Positions 47,499 through 58,900 are shown, counted from the first letter of the stretch. The stretch is DNA of 64,000 nucleotides from Plantago ovata (GCA_028274465.1 CM051455.1:49515351-49579350); one strand, 5' to 3'. The notes: generated by a model not told the origin, from the letters alone. Numbers and translations: made by a program.

Positions 47499-48234
47499 TC
47501 AGATTCCACCAACTCCTGATGAAGATCCTGGAAACTTGGCACACTTCTGCCTTTTGGTACTGTTTCCACTGTGATCCTCCTGTCCACTGCACTCATCTTC
47601 ATCCTCCGAGTCCTTTGCAATTAGTCCCTCAAGCAGTGGATCAGTAGATGAATCTGATCCCCATCCATCAGCCACACATTCTGCATCATCAGCATGCTCG
47701 CCGTGCCAGTATGACCATCCTTCAAAGATGCAAGATAACTCGTCCCAAAGAGGCTCACCATAATCGTGGTACCAAGCATAGCTTTCATTCTCCTGCCATC
47801 ATAGTTGAAAAGTGTTAGAGAATGTAAAACAATTTTTTTTTTGAACTTCCAGCAACTAGAAATCATTTATCATCCAAGTTGATTATTACCTTGATGAGCT
47901 TTTCCCAAACATCTTCTTTGGCAGCAACGAACTTGTTATCCTCATGGTTCCATTTGAGATCTATCCTAGCCAGAAGTCTTGTGAAAAGCACGTGACGCTT
48001 GTGAAGCATTGTCACGATGTCCTTAATCTCCATATCTGAGTAAGTCAGGCTGAGATAGGACTTCAAATAGGAAGCGACAACCTTGTAGCCTTTGTCGACA
48101 AGTCCTGGCCACTGCCAATCTCCTGCTACACACATTTTTTCCAACTTCCTTGCAATGAGCTGAACATGACCCTTCTTTTCCTTTCCATCAGGACCGTACC
48201 AAGCTTCGTCTTGTGAAGTCCAAGGGGCAGCCAT
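47499..48234 (-). CDS. Myb/SANT-like DNA-binding-type protein (short form 1)
   Basis: Exons 47890-48234 and 47499-47792 (phase 0 join) encode 212 residues. The Myb/SANT-like region (Myb_DNA-bind_3 type, as in Harbinger ORF1 proteins) covers residues of about 15-145. Tryptophan landmarks are DWQWPGLVDKG, LARIDLKWNHEDNKF, KEDVWEKLIK and, after the intron, YAWYHDYGEPLWDELSCIFEG. The tail is Asp/Glu-rich (DSEDEDECSGQEDHSG). The arrangement matches the genes at 51776-52509 and 53595-54630, and the intron is at the identical place after VWEKLIK. DNA binding is inferred from the family. No partner transposase is adjacent. Confidence 0.8.
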
Positions 48235-49166
48235 TCTATTTTTTGGAGTAAGGTTCTTGGTTTTCTGTTTTGTGATTTTAAGTTTGGATGGATGTGTTTA
48301 TTTTGTGTTTTCACAAGTGAGCTTATATAAGACAATATAGTGTGGCAGCAACTTGTTTACTCAAGCAAGGTGTGATCACAAGGACTTTTAAAAAAAAACG
48401 AGTCAATAGAAATTATAAGGTTCGTATTTTATGTCTTTTGTTGGACCAGAAACACATGTAACCATGATATACAGCAAGCCTTAATATAAATTTATGATAT
48501 GAACCTGTGAAAAAAATTACAAGTTGTGTCAAGATCAATTAGGGGTCAAGAAATACGAATGACCAGATTTGGTAGGCTAAAAATTTCTAGGTTGATGGCT
48601 CGATTTTGTGTTAGCAACAAATACCAATATTTGACAGATAGCTAGTGGAAGCTCCATTGGTTGTTTTATGTTTGCTAATTATCTTGAATGTAATTAAATT
48701 GGCATGTAACGTAGTATCACTCGATTTATAAAATTCAATTTTACTAAACTTTTAAGTAGTCGATATCTACGGACATAGATAAGAGACCATATCTTAAAGG
48801 TTATACTACTTACCATATTTATTGTGATAAATATTTACCCTAGCAAAATCAAGATGAACGGCTTGGATGGATTGAATCAAGATGAACGGCTTGGATGGAT
48901 TACATTAACCGGCCAATACCTTTTAATCTCCTAACGCACGCCTGCAGAACGGCATTAACTTCTGAGAACGTGTATCGATGTTATGATGGTTTTGCATAGA
49001 TAAACACTCAACCATTATCCCACTCCATACACTCATCTACCTCATTGAATGATAAACCTATTCTTCTCAGTCTAGTTTCTTTGATTTCCAATTCTCAGTA
49101 GGAAAGAAAGCTGTAACAAGCTTTCACATCAATCTCTCACAAGTTCATTTACTAGTCTTACCGGAA
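48235..49166. other. Divergent intergenic region inside the island
   Basis: Lies between a minus-strand Myb/SANT gene and a plus-strand AT-hook/PB1 gene, so it should hold both promoters. A direct duplication around TCAAGATGAACGGCTTGGAT occurs at about 48848 and 48877. No other gene is seen. Confidence 0.45.
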
Positions 49167-50882
49167 ATGGAGGCACACGGTCCTGGACCTTCGGATTTAA
49201 GCAAGAAAGGTGCTACTTCTGGGTCTGGACAGAAAAGGGGTAGGGGAAGGCCTAGGAAAGATGAGAAGAAAAGAGGAGTAGGCCGCCCAGTTCTGTCAAG
49301 ATCAATCAGGGGTGAGTAAATTTGAATCCTTTGGCCTCAACTACATTGTTAGCATTCAATTCTGCTTTAAGAACTTGAATGTTATGTATCATATAATTGG
49401 CAAGTCTGTGATGATTCCTGTGTTGTATTTAATAGTCTGTGTTAGTAGATTGATCTTGATACTATGTGATAATTGTGTTGTAAACATAATTACCAGATCT
49501 TGTAAATCTTGTTAAGCTGATACTATGAGAAAAGTAAACTAGAATTACATAGACACTTTTGATACTATGTGATGATGAGAAGAAAAGCTGAACCTGTATG
49601 TGATGATATGAGTTGCATAAGTTGTTTAATGGAGACTGTCAATGTGATTTCAAATTGTGACTTGCGTGTACATTTCCGGAGAAATCGCATATGAGTTTGA
49701 ATGCACTGTCTTCTACTACATAAGCTATCAAGAGTTATTTTTGATTACATTACTACTATATAGGGTGTTAGTAGTTTGGTTAGAACTTTTTGGAAGCCAG
49801 GGTGTTACTAATTTAATTACATTAGTACTGGATAGGGTACTAGATATGGAACATTTTGGTCACATAGTTGTCTAGTTTCATTGATACGGCTGTGTTAGTA
49901 GTTTGGTTAGAACTTTTTGGAAGCCAGGGTGTTACTAATTTAATTACATTAGTACTGGATAGGGTACTAGATATGGAACATTTTGGTCACATAGTTGTCT
50001 AGTTTCATTGATACGGCTGTGTTAGTAGTTTGGTTTGATCTTTCGGTGAATTGATTACCATGTCTTGATAATCTATTGCTGTATCACAAAATGATAAATT
50101 TGTTGTTGATTTCTAAAATGATAAATTTGTTGTTGATGATAGTAGAGTCAGTGAATAATTTGTTGATAGTGGAGGCAGTGAACAATCACAAAATGATAGT
50201 GGAGGCAGTAAACAATCACAAAATGGTCTAATTTCTAAAATGATTAATTTGTTGTTGATAATGAAAGTTATGCAAAATTCCAGATCATTGCCTGATCACA
50301 TTTTAAGTTATATGGCTAATTGGTGTTTAATAACACGGTCCAGGTCCTCCTCCAGAGAAGAAAACGATAATTGTTAGGATTGGCGGTAGGTGGGATGAAG
50401 TTCCTGAGCTGAACCTGTATTACAGCGGCGGATATACGCGATATATCCACAACTGTGATCCAGATTCTTTCTCTGTCTGCGACCTGCTCATTGCTATGAT
50501 GAAGATGGTGTCTGATGTTGATGAAATTGTTCCAACTCGATTCTGGTACCACATGCATGGAGTGGCTTACCCAGGAGGACTTAGAGTTATCCAAGATGAT
50601 AATGACCTCTCGACTATGTGGGAAAATGTTCTGGAGCACAACGCAAAATGTGCGTGTGTCTTTGCTCAAGACTTGGCAGTGGATCCTTCTGAGGACTATG
50701 TAATTCCAGGTGCTATTCCTCCACCAACGGGAAACTTCACCCCAGCACGTCTTTACGACAAAGCTTTTGAGAGACAGCTACAGAAGGAATTGGAGGGACC
50801 TATCGTTCTTTGTGAAAAAGAAGTTTTAGGGGAGGACTGGTATACCTCTGCAGAATCAGTTCCCCGTGTCTACGGTGCCTGA
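49167..50882 (+). CDS. AT-hook plus PB1-like domain protein
   Basis: Exons 49167-49311 and 50344-50882 join (split glycine codon) to 227 residues. The N-terminal exon encodes two GRP AT-hook cores (GRGRPRK at about 25-31, VGRPV at about 38-42) in a basic stretch. The second exon starts PPPEKKTIIVRIGGRW and continues LYYSGGYTRYIHNCDPDSFS, then LIAMMKMVSDVD and TRFWYHMHGV, resembling the PB1-like N-terminal domain of plant Mutator-type transposases. There is no transposase catalytic domain and no zinc knuckle. So it may be a transposon-derived accessory or regulatory protein. DNA binding through the AT-hooks is an inference. Confidence 0.75.
49766..50036. repeat. 127-bp tandem duplication in the AT-hook/PB1 intron
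   Basis: GTTAGTAGTTTGGTTAGAAC begins near 49766 and 49893, and the first part again near 50020. Two full copies are virtually identical across 127 bp. It lies inside the 1.03-kb intron. Confidence 0.93.
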
Positions 50883-51631
50883 TCCTTACATTTAGTTTGA
50901 TGGAGAACTAGTCTGTTTAGAGATCTGAATTTGCCTTTTGTTTATGAAAACTGATTCAGCTGTTAATATCGTTAAGATCTGGACCAAGTTTATTTTGTTC
51001 ATCTTTCTGTCAGCTAGTTTATTTAAGTTTGTTTGAGGATATTTATGTCTGTCAGCTAGTTTCTTTAAGTTTCTTTAAGTTTATTTTGTTTGTGATTGTC
51101 CAGTTTGATTGTATTAAACTGATGAACCTCTAGTAAATGCCCAACTTCTGTGAATTACTATTAACTTTTTGAAGGCTTTGTTTGGATATTTTAGGTTCAA
51201 TTTCTTAAAGTTATTTGAACAGCACAAACTTTTTTTTAATAGATAGTTATCTAAATATATGTTGTCCATTTAGATATCCTAGTTAATATTATCAGTCAAT
51301 ACTTTTGTCTTTCTTTCAATCCTACACATAATACTTGAAGATTTTCTGCAACCATACTTTGACAAATCCATCCCTTTCATTAAAAACTGACAGAAAATTA
51401 ACATGATCAGGCAATGACACACTGATCCAACCTAGAACATGTCTACTTGACCACTTAACTAGAACCAAAACCAAACTGCAGGTAATCAACTACCGATCAA
51501 ACTTACGAACTAAGTACTTCAACCACGGCTAGAACCATACTTGGAAATGTAAAAGATACCTTCATAATGCCATACCATCAAGTTAAGCATTAGGATGGTG
51601 GGGATGGACTTGTTAAACCTAACTAAGCTAA
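50883..51631. other. 3' flank region between convergent genes
   Basis: Convergent 3' ends of the AT-hook/PB1 gene (plus) and Myb/SANT short form 2 (minus). TTTAAGTTT-type repeats occur near 51020-51090. Nothing else recognised. Confidence 0.45.
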
Positions 51632-51775
51632 CTACTTCATGAACTTGGCTCTGAGCACAGTCCATGCATTTTCTAAGCGATCTGAATCACTTGCCTCATC
51701 TGACTTGACCTCCTCAGTCGCTTCTTCCTCCACCACATTTGCAGATCCCTCAGCATCCCCACCGAGTTGTCCAGT

Positions 51776-52509
51776 TTAGTCACCAGCACCAGCAACAATT
51801 CCACCTCCTTCAACAACGAGGATGAATTCACCTGGCTGAGCAGCCTGAAGCATAGCACCAGCAGCACTTCCTGACCCTTCACCATCCAGGTTTGGAAGGT
51901 TAAAGTGATTGTAGGTCAGATGGAGAACAAGCTTATCCCCATAAGAGTCTGTGTCAAGGTCCACACGCTTAGGCTTGAAACTGTCCTTGCGTGACCAGAA
52001 AGCAGTTTCATCAAAGATAGCATCCAGTAGCTCCCACATCGGTTCCCCGTGGTCACGGAAAATAGCGTAGCGTGAATCTGCCTGTTATGAGAAATACAAT
52101 AAATATTAGTAATTTATCTAAGTCGGTGATCAATGAAAGATTAAAGATACAATGCTTATTGAAAACTCAAATGTACCTCAAGCAACTGTGTCCATACTTC
52201 AGGGGCAGCATTGAATTTGCAATCAACTGGATTCCATTCCATTCCAGTCTTGTTAAGCAAGTTGTGATACATGCTGTGACGCTCCTTCAGAATCATGGAA
52301 GTTTCATTAATTTGTTCGGTCACGTACTGCACACGAGTGCGTTTCTTCAAAATCTTAGCAACTTCATAGTAGGCCTTCTTGGTGACTTTTGGCCAGTAGT
52401 ACTGTCCCTTCAGTGCAGACTTTTTGAGTTGTTTTGCCATGACCTTCACGTGCTCCTTCGGCATTGGAGCTCTTTCGTACCATAAAGCGTTGTGAGCCTC
52501 CTCAGCCAT
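51776..52509 (-). CDS. Myb/SANT-like protein (short form 2), with possible premature stop
   Basis: Exons 52177-52509 and 51776-52081 (phase 0) encode 212 residues. Landmarks parallel short form 1: QYYWPKVTKKA, NKTGMEWNPVDCKF, APEVWTQLLE, then the intron, then YAIFRDHGEPMWELLDAIFDE. The frame ends at a TAA at 51776-51778 in an Ala/Gly-rich stretch (GGGIVAGAGD). The same frame then stays open for 47 more codons to a TAG at 51632. That stretch is acidic (EEEATEEVKSDEASDSD) like the tails of its paralogues and ends ENAWTVLRAKFMK. The TAA may therefore be a recent nonsense change or a genuine earlier stop. Confidence 0.8.
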
Positions 52510-53594
52510 GCTTGCAGTGTTGGTTTTTTAATTCAGATTAGTATGTTTAAGTTTATGTTGGAGAAGTGATGCAGTTGTGATGAACTCAACTCAGCTTGTT
52601 CAGCCTATTTATAGAGACAGAATTATTGCATTGGAGAGTTAACAAAAAATTTGATATGGTAGTTGGGGCCAATAACTCACCTTTGTCACTGCCTTACTAT
52701 AAAATATAATGCTTAAACAAGAATTTGATTACAAGAGTCATGTGAATAAATTCATCATAAACTGAATAACATCTATTCTAATGTATTGAAGCAAAGTCAT
52801 GTTGAAGCAAAGTCCTCAATCACATTTGCATTCCAGTAAACTCAGCTATACACAGATTTGTTAGCAATATCTTTTTGCCAGACTATTTGTATTAGAAAAA
52901 ACCTGTGAAGGTTATTCATCATGTATTGAATACCATCTTTTCTGATTTAGACTCTCAAAGCATACCTATTTCAGCAAACTCATCAATCACAATTAAGTGA
53001 AACTCAGCAACCACAATGATGTATAAAGATGAGTATACAAGTTGTCAAATTTTCTAAATTGATATATTTCTGTACATCCCTTATTAGGTGGGATAGGTCT
53101 GCTGATGCCATTAGTGTTGTAGATTAAAGTCTTAGCACTGAAATGGTATTTATTCAGTATTAAAGCAAATATCAAACTTAACTCCTTTGCCAATTCGAAC
53201 CAAACAGAACAATGCTTAACATGAACAATCTGTATATTGCTCTAATTAAGTCTTCTGCTTAACATGTTTCTTATCTTAAAGTAACTTATCTTCTGCTTAA
53301 CAATCTATGCAGCTCCAAATTAAACTGTGTTTTATCTTAATCAGCATTGGATTCTCAATTCTCTCCCAGGCATGTTTAAATTTTAAGGAATCGGGAATAA
53401 ATGCCTTTTGACAAAACTTGAACATACTCAACTGAAATTCATACTCTACACAACTGTTTCTAATAACCACTATAAAAAGAACACTTAGGTTCTCAGTATT
53501 TCTATACCTATACCAGAACACCACACTTGAAGTAAAACTATCTTAACAGAAAAATACCAAAAAAGAAAAAAAAAATCAGCCTATCACTTGCAGA
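52510..53594. other. Divergent intergenic region inside the island
   Basis: Between minus-strand short form 2 and plus-strand short form 3, expected to hold both promoters. A minus-strand TATA-like CTATAAATA lies near 52605. AT-rich and otherwise featureless; small open frames look random. Confidence 0.45.
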
Positions 53595-54630
53595 ATGAAT
53601 CAATCAGACCGTCAAGCCATGAGAGAGCAGGATGAGATCTTCTACGATGACTCATTCCCCAAGCCACAAGTTGAGTTCCTTGTTGTTCAGTTGCAGCGTC
53701 TTGCCGAGAGTCACTGCGACTGGGAATGGCCTGACAAGACTGGTCATGCCCTTGTCAGGATGCAAGTGCTAATGTATCATGAGTTTGGCAAGATGTATGA
53801 AACACATAAGCTGAGAGATGAGCTTAACAAACTGTTTGCGCGCCACAACACCGTCAAGAAGCTCATGAACTGGAATGGTGTTACATGGAACAGCACAGAC
53901 AACAAGTTCAATGCTGATCCAAAAGTTTGGAACGAGCTTTCGGGGGTTTGTACTGCTTACAAGATAATTTTAAAATTGCATTTGATTACATATATATCTG
54001 CACCCCCCCCCCTTTCTTTACTCATTAAGACGCTTACATTTGCAGATTGCATCTTGCTTTCACTGGTATCGCCAAGTTGGTGACCCACTCTGGTCCGACC
54101 TTGGTGTTTTGTTTGAAGGGGATAAGTTCAGGCCTCCAAACCAAAGCTCATTTGAAAATAAGGCCATAGCTATCTTGGAGAGCAACAAGGAAAAAGGCAA
54201 GGGGCGTTATGAGCTTGATCAGTTTGACAGCCCAAATAGTGCTGATTTCGCATCACCGACAAAACCGCCTACCTATATCACCCTATTAGACACACCAGAA
54301 ACCAGCAAAGACAAGTACGGTTCTCCATTAGGCTCTGTGTCTAACCGGTTCGTTACACCTCCAAATGATTCTCCAGAAGTTGTTTTCTCTACTGAAAGGG
54401 AGTGGAGAAAAGCCAGACTTGCTAGTGACGAGAAGAGAGCGGCAAAGAAGAAGATCATCTTCGACTGGACCAACATTCAGCTATCTGACAGTGATGATTT
54501 CCCAGCGGAAGATGATCCCGATGCTAATGATCCAGTGGAAGATGATACATATCAGTTTGTGCATTCTGGCTATGATTCGCAAGAGGCTCGTAATGATTGT
54601 GGAAGGGATGAGTATGGAAGTGATGATTAG
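53595..54630 (+). CDS. Myb/SANT-like protein (short form 3) with acidic tail
   Basis: Exons 53595-53945 and 54046-54630 (phase 0) encode 311 residues. The Myb/SANT-like part shows CDWEWPDKTGHALVRMQV, KKLMNWNGVTWNSTDNKF, DPKVWNELSG, then the intron, then CFHWYRQVGDPLWSDLGVLF. The intron interrupts at the same homologous position as in the other Myb/SANT genes here. The C-terminal half is Ser/Pro-rich (TPETSKDKYGSPLGS), then a basic EREWRKARLASDEKRAAKKK stretch, then a strongly acidic end. A run of ten C residues lies in the intron near 54003. DNA-binding function is inferred. Confidence 0.8.
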
Positions 54631-55169
54631 TTATTCCATAGATTTCTGCAGCAATAATTTAGGTTGTCATCAATTGAGTCGTTAGTAGTGTAGACCTAAA
54701 GTGGTTCTGGTTTTAGATCCACCTTGTCTTAGATTTCGTTGTTTCGGTTTCATTATAGTCTCAGGCTGTTTAAGAGTCTTGCAAGCCTAAAATGGTTCTG
54801 GTCATAGATCCACCTTGTACTAGTTGTCGTTTTTTATGGTTTCCTAGGGTCTGTTTGGTACTTGAAGCTGCCTAGTACCAAGTAATCTTCATGTGGGCTG
54901 CTGAATTCCATAACATAGATCAGTAGACTGCTCTTAAAATCAGAAACCGTAGTTACAAACATGGTAAAACAGCACAACAGTTGGCATGAATCACTTGTTC
55001 TATCCCTTTTCCACAAAACAATATTAGCAGCAGGATTTAACAGGATTGTTCAGAGTGTTTCCTAACTCAATACCTATTACATTGGATTTGTATGAATTGG
55101 CAAAAGGCAAACAACCGGCAGTACAATTCCTTCAAATCCACGTAATTATCCTGCTACCGTTCAGATAAA
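54631..55169. other. 3' flanks of convergent Myb/SANT genes
   Basis: A direct duplication occurs here: TGGTTCTGGTTTTAGATCCA near 54701 and a close variant near 54789. Otherwise untranslated-looking DNA. Confidence 0.5.
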
Positions 55170-56430
55170 CTAAACTTCTAGATGCCTCATGTCAGCTACT
55201 TCTTGAGACACAAACTCAAACCTGTCTTCTTCGTTCAGTGAAAGGAAATATGGAACCATCCCCTTGGTAGCAATAAGCTTTCTGCCAAGCGCCACTCGGT
55301 ACTTAGAAGCAATGTGCGTAAACTTGCTAAGTTCCTCATTCATTCGTACCGTGGAAATACCAGTGTTGCTGCCAGATGATTCAGGGGCAGAAGAGCCATC
55401 AAATGCACCAACACTCGAAGGGGCTGGGCTGGATCTGAGAGAATCGAGGCACTCTTTGTTGAATTGCATGAGACCTCCTAGCATTTCAATGAAAGCAGCA
55501 TCTGATTCTTGTAGTGGCTTAGATTTCTTTGACTTTGGCATGAACAGACCATCGCCAATATCGGGGATGATATCCCTCTCCTTTGTCTTGTTAACACTAA
55601 GCGGGCGAACAAAATCTGGATCATCAACGGGAACATCATCCCCAGCCAGATCAAAGCCAACCTCCAACTCCTTCTCAGAAATATCCAATCTGTCCCCAGC
55701 CAAAAGTTTCCTAGCACCATCACCAAAGCTTTTTGATTTTTCCCCTTTCGCAGTGTCCCTTCCAAAGATTTCACACCAATCATCAAAGTGGACCCACTTC
55801 CTGTCCTTGTGCTTCTTAAGAACAGGATATTCCTGTGTGACGGTAAATGTTTAAGCATCAATCATTAATATACGGATAACATATAACATTTTCTAAGCAT
55901 CTAAAACACTAGTAGAACAGAGAAAGATGTGTGCCTACATGAACAATTCTGTCCCAGAATTCATCGTTGCTGTTAAATGTCTTACTAACATCGCACCATT
56001 CAGCACCGCTCCTTCCTTTCACACACAAAACAACTGAGTGCCTCCCCCTGATTGTTCGAATGCGATTCTGAATGTGAGGCTTCACCCTTCTCTCAGATCC
56101 AGGAAAGTTTTCCTTCATATGCTCCAGAATGTAAGTGTAACCCCCGGCCTTGAATCCTTGTGGGGACTTGTAGCCTGCCATCTTCGCCTTTTTCATAGCT
56201 ACCAGGAGCTCCTCATCTTCAGCATTCTTCCAAACGTAGTTCTTTCGGTTTGTCGTGTTCGCCCTCTTGGCCTTAGCTTTCTTCTGTGTATGGTTGCCCT
56301 GAATCTGATCTGGCGAAGTCTGAGATGGAGCATGCGGTGGCTGAGTTGGACTCACTTCAAACTGACTTTGAGTGAACTCCATCTCGTTGAATGAATCCAC
56401 ACTACCATCACTCGCGTAACCTTCCGACAT
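55170..56430 (-). CDS. Myb/SANT-like protein, canonical PIF/Harbinger ORF1-type partner
   Basis: Harbinger elements encode a Myb-like protein that works with the transposase in DNA binding and nuclear import. Exons 55939-56430 and 55170-55832 (phase 0) encode 384 residues. I chose MSEGYASDGSVDS at 56430; an in-frame ATG at 56463 would add 11 hydrophobic residues. Landmarks are RKNYVWKNAEDEELLVAMKK (first SANT helix), GYKSPQGFKAGGYTYILEHM, KPHIQNRIRTIRGRHSVV, DEFWDRIVH at the intron, then DRKWVHFDDWCEIFGRDTAK. A helical C-terminus follows. The gene faces the same way as the transposase just upstream, the expected two-gene layout. Confidence 0.88.
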
Positions 56431-56741
56431 TGCTGCCAGTAAAACCAAGGAACAGGAAAGCAAGGTAGTAAGAAATCCATAGTAAGAACTGTTCCAGTTT
56501 CACTTGAATAGATAACATCACAATCATCATTACGAAATCCACCACAACAATATAATCCATCAGTTACAACATATAGAACTAATTAAAACAGTTTAACATA
56601 TTCAAACTACGCATAAGGTTTACATAGCCATCAACAAGAGCCAAAACAGAAACATCCTACGAAGTGAATATTACAATTCATAAAGCTGGTCACGTTCTCC
56701 ACAAACAGTTGGTAAACATGATCACATCCTAACCCTCCTCC

Positions 56742-58107
56742 TCACCCTTCTTCCTGCTGCCCTTTCCCTAGACCCGAAGTACATCGAAAATGCAAGATTC
56801 CTCGAAATGCAGTCCATCGTGTGTCAGCAACAAAACAATCTATAGGTGCATGATCATCATCAATAACAACCCCATCATCACCTTCTACATCTAAAACCAT
56901 AGTCTCCAGCAACTCTTCTTCCAAGAGATCATCAGCTGCTACATCACGAAGGAAGTTATGCACCAGACAGCAAGCAAGGATGATATCATTCTGAACATCC
57001 AATGGGTTCTAATTTCTGCAATGCATAAAGTATGTTTAACCACAACTGAAGTTTCTAATTTCTGCAGTACCATAAACTCTGCAACAGAAATGCATAAAAT
57101 ATGTTTAACCACAACAAATAGCCAGAAACAGAAACTATGCAGTACTACCAGAAACAATGAAACAGAAATGCATAAAGTATGTTTAACCAGAAACATAAAC
57201 TCTGCAGAATTACCATAGCTAATTTCTGTAGATGTTTGCAGTTGTAGTTAATAGCCAATTCAATTAAATACTTGCCTTTTTTAATACGCAAACCATCCTC
57301 ACGATGAAATGCATCACGTAGAACCCGTCCATCTCCTGCTGATCCTTCCCAACCAGTGAGGACATAAATAAACTTCATGTTCTGGTCACAAGCACCCAAC
57401 ATATTAACTGAAACAAATCCCTTTCGATTCCGGTAGTGTGCCTGAACGCTTGCAGGAGACAGAACCTTGATGTAGGTACCATCAATTGCACCAACACAAC
57501 CCTTTTCCAGTGAAAAAATAGTCAAACTAATTAGTTTCTATGTTTCAGAAAACAAAATTAGATAAATTTCTTACTAAATTAAAGGGCAGACCTTGAAATG
57601 ACACCAAGGTTCCTCAACACATGTTGGAGGGACAGGAACAGGTTGTGCAATTAACACTGAGTGGAGCCTTAACACACACGCTAAAACTTCTCTGAAATAC
57701 GTACTGATTGTGTGGCCTGATCTCCTAAAACAGAACTTAGCTACTATTTGCTTAGTGTGGTGACCTATTATAGCCAAAAAGGTGGCAACCTTCTCCTCAG
57801 CAGTCACATACTTACTTCTAGTCAGGCCACCCCTATCTGTAAGCATGTGAACAAACCTAGCAAAGCTGTCACACCTCATACGCAACACATTCTTACAATC
57901 AGCATCATTCGCGGTAGTCAACCTTTCTATGTACTCCTGCTGCTCCTTCATTTTTTCTATCAGTGAATACTTGTAGCCCCCTTTACGCTTCCCCAATATT
58001 CGAGGCCTAACATGTTTGCTGTAGTACCAGCATAGTCCTAGCATTATAGCCATGTTCATGACAAGAACACCACGAATGGTAGCAAACCGCTGGGACAAAG
58101 TAACCAT
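56742..58107 (-). pseudogene. PIF/Harbinger transposase (DDE_Tnp_4), internally deleted
   Basis: Exon 57592-58107 encodes a helix-turn-helix type N-terminal region (TAEEKVATFLAIIGHHTKQI, then RRSGHTISTYFREVL). Exon 57272-57501 carries the first two catalytic acids: GCVGAIDGTYI and GSAGDGRVLRDA. The protein should then give a LVDAGY-type block and the third acidic residue. Instead about 280 bp of non-coding minisatellite (57003-57270) follows. Sequence resumes only at NDIILACCLVHNFLRDV (from about 56994), the usual C-terminal motif. About 60-80 residues with the third catalytic acid are missing, so this copy is unlikely to be active. Upstream leader exons may lie near 58370-58590. Confidence 0.88.
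57003..57240. repeat. Degenerate minisatellite within the transposase gap
   Basis: Variants of GCATAAAGTATGTTTAACCA recur near 57017, 57090 and 57170, together with repeated AATTTCTGCA and AAACTCTGCA motifs. It occupies the place where transposase coding sequence is expected. Confidence 0.85.
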
Positions 58108-58897
58108 GTCTATGGAATACAAAAATTGCAGAGATATTGCCATTATAAAGTGCAGATAAGCCTTTTTATACCAAGACAAGCATAAACAACATGAAACTAA
58201 AATTCTGTAGACAAACATTCCTTCAGACAAGAAATTTTCCAGCATTAAATGCAACAGTATTCAATGCAACAGTTAATTAACACAACAAAGATTTTGTGGA
58301 CAAACATTCCTTCAGACAGAAATTAAATAGCATTCAATGTAATAGCAGTGATGTAGGAAAAACGGCCAACTCACCTTCCAATGGCACGAACGGCAGAAGC
58401 AACGGCAAGAACAGAAAATCAATAAGGGTAACCGCGGCTGGATCTACAAAAATCGGTACCAAATTAGTAAGATTCAGCAATTAATTTCTGCACATTGTGT
58501 TGAATTTAGATGTGAATTGAAAAAGGGAGAAAGCTAGGGTTTGAAGAGAAAGCTGCTCACGGTCACGAGAGCTCAAGAACGATGCAGAGAAGAACAAAAC
58601 GCAGGTGTGAAAAATTTTGGATTTTGCCTTTTATAGTGGAACATGGCATTGTGTGATTATGGAGAAGAAGGATGTTAACATGGTAATTTCAGGTGGGTCT
58701 TGAAAACAGACATGTTGGTGTGTTTCAAAACCGGGCACCCCCCCCCCCCCCCCCCCCCCCGTTTAGTTTTACACCTGTTGGTGTGTTTGTAAAAGATTTC
58801 GGGCTGGTCCGGCGGGCTGCAAATACACTGAAATGAGTAACCAATCGCTGTGTTTCGCGTGGTCAACTGTAAAATTTTGCAAAATACACCAAACCAG
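58108..58897 (-). other. Transposase leader and right end of the island, with a C run
   Basis: Holds the presumed transposase promoter and leader, a run of 22 C residues at about 58739-58760, GGTGTGTTTG-type motifs and the candidate right terminus. A duplicated ACAAACATTCCTTCAGACA occurs near 58211 and 58301. Confidence 0.5.
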
Positions 58898-58900
58898 TAA

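Larger units (their letters stand above)
45119..58897. mobile_element. Candidate giant PIF/Harbinger-type element (about 13.8 kb) carrying seven genes
   Basis: The left end GGGGCTGATTGGTTAGTGTG, and the right end read inward, CTGGTTTGGTGTATTTTGC, share the core CTG.TT..GTGTATTT with small gaps. The 3-bp sequence TAA flanks both (45116-45118 and 58898-58900), as expected for Harbinger (TWA target). GATTGGTT motifs recur near the left end and AACCAATC near the right. Inside lie a PIF/Harbinger transposase and its Myb/SANT partner at the right end, three more Myb/SANT-like genes, a GRF zinc-finger gene and an AT-hook/PB1-like gene. The terminal match is short and imperfect, so one-element status is an inference. 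Confidence 0.45.
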
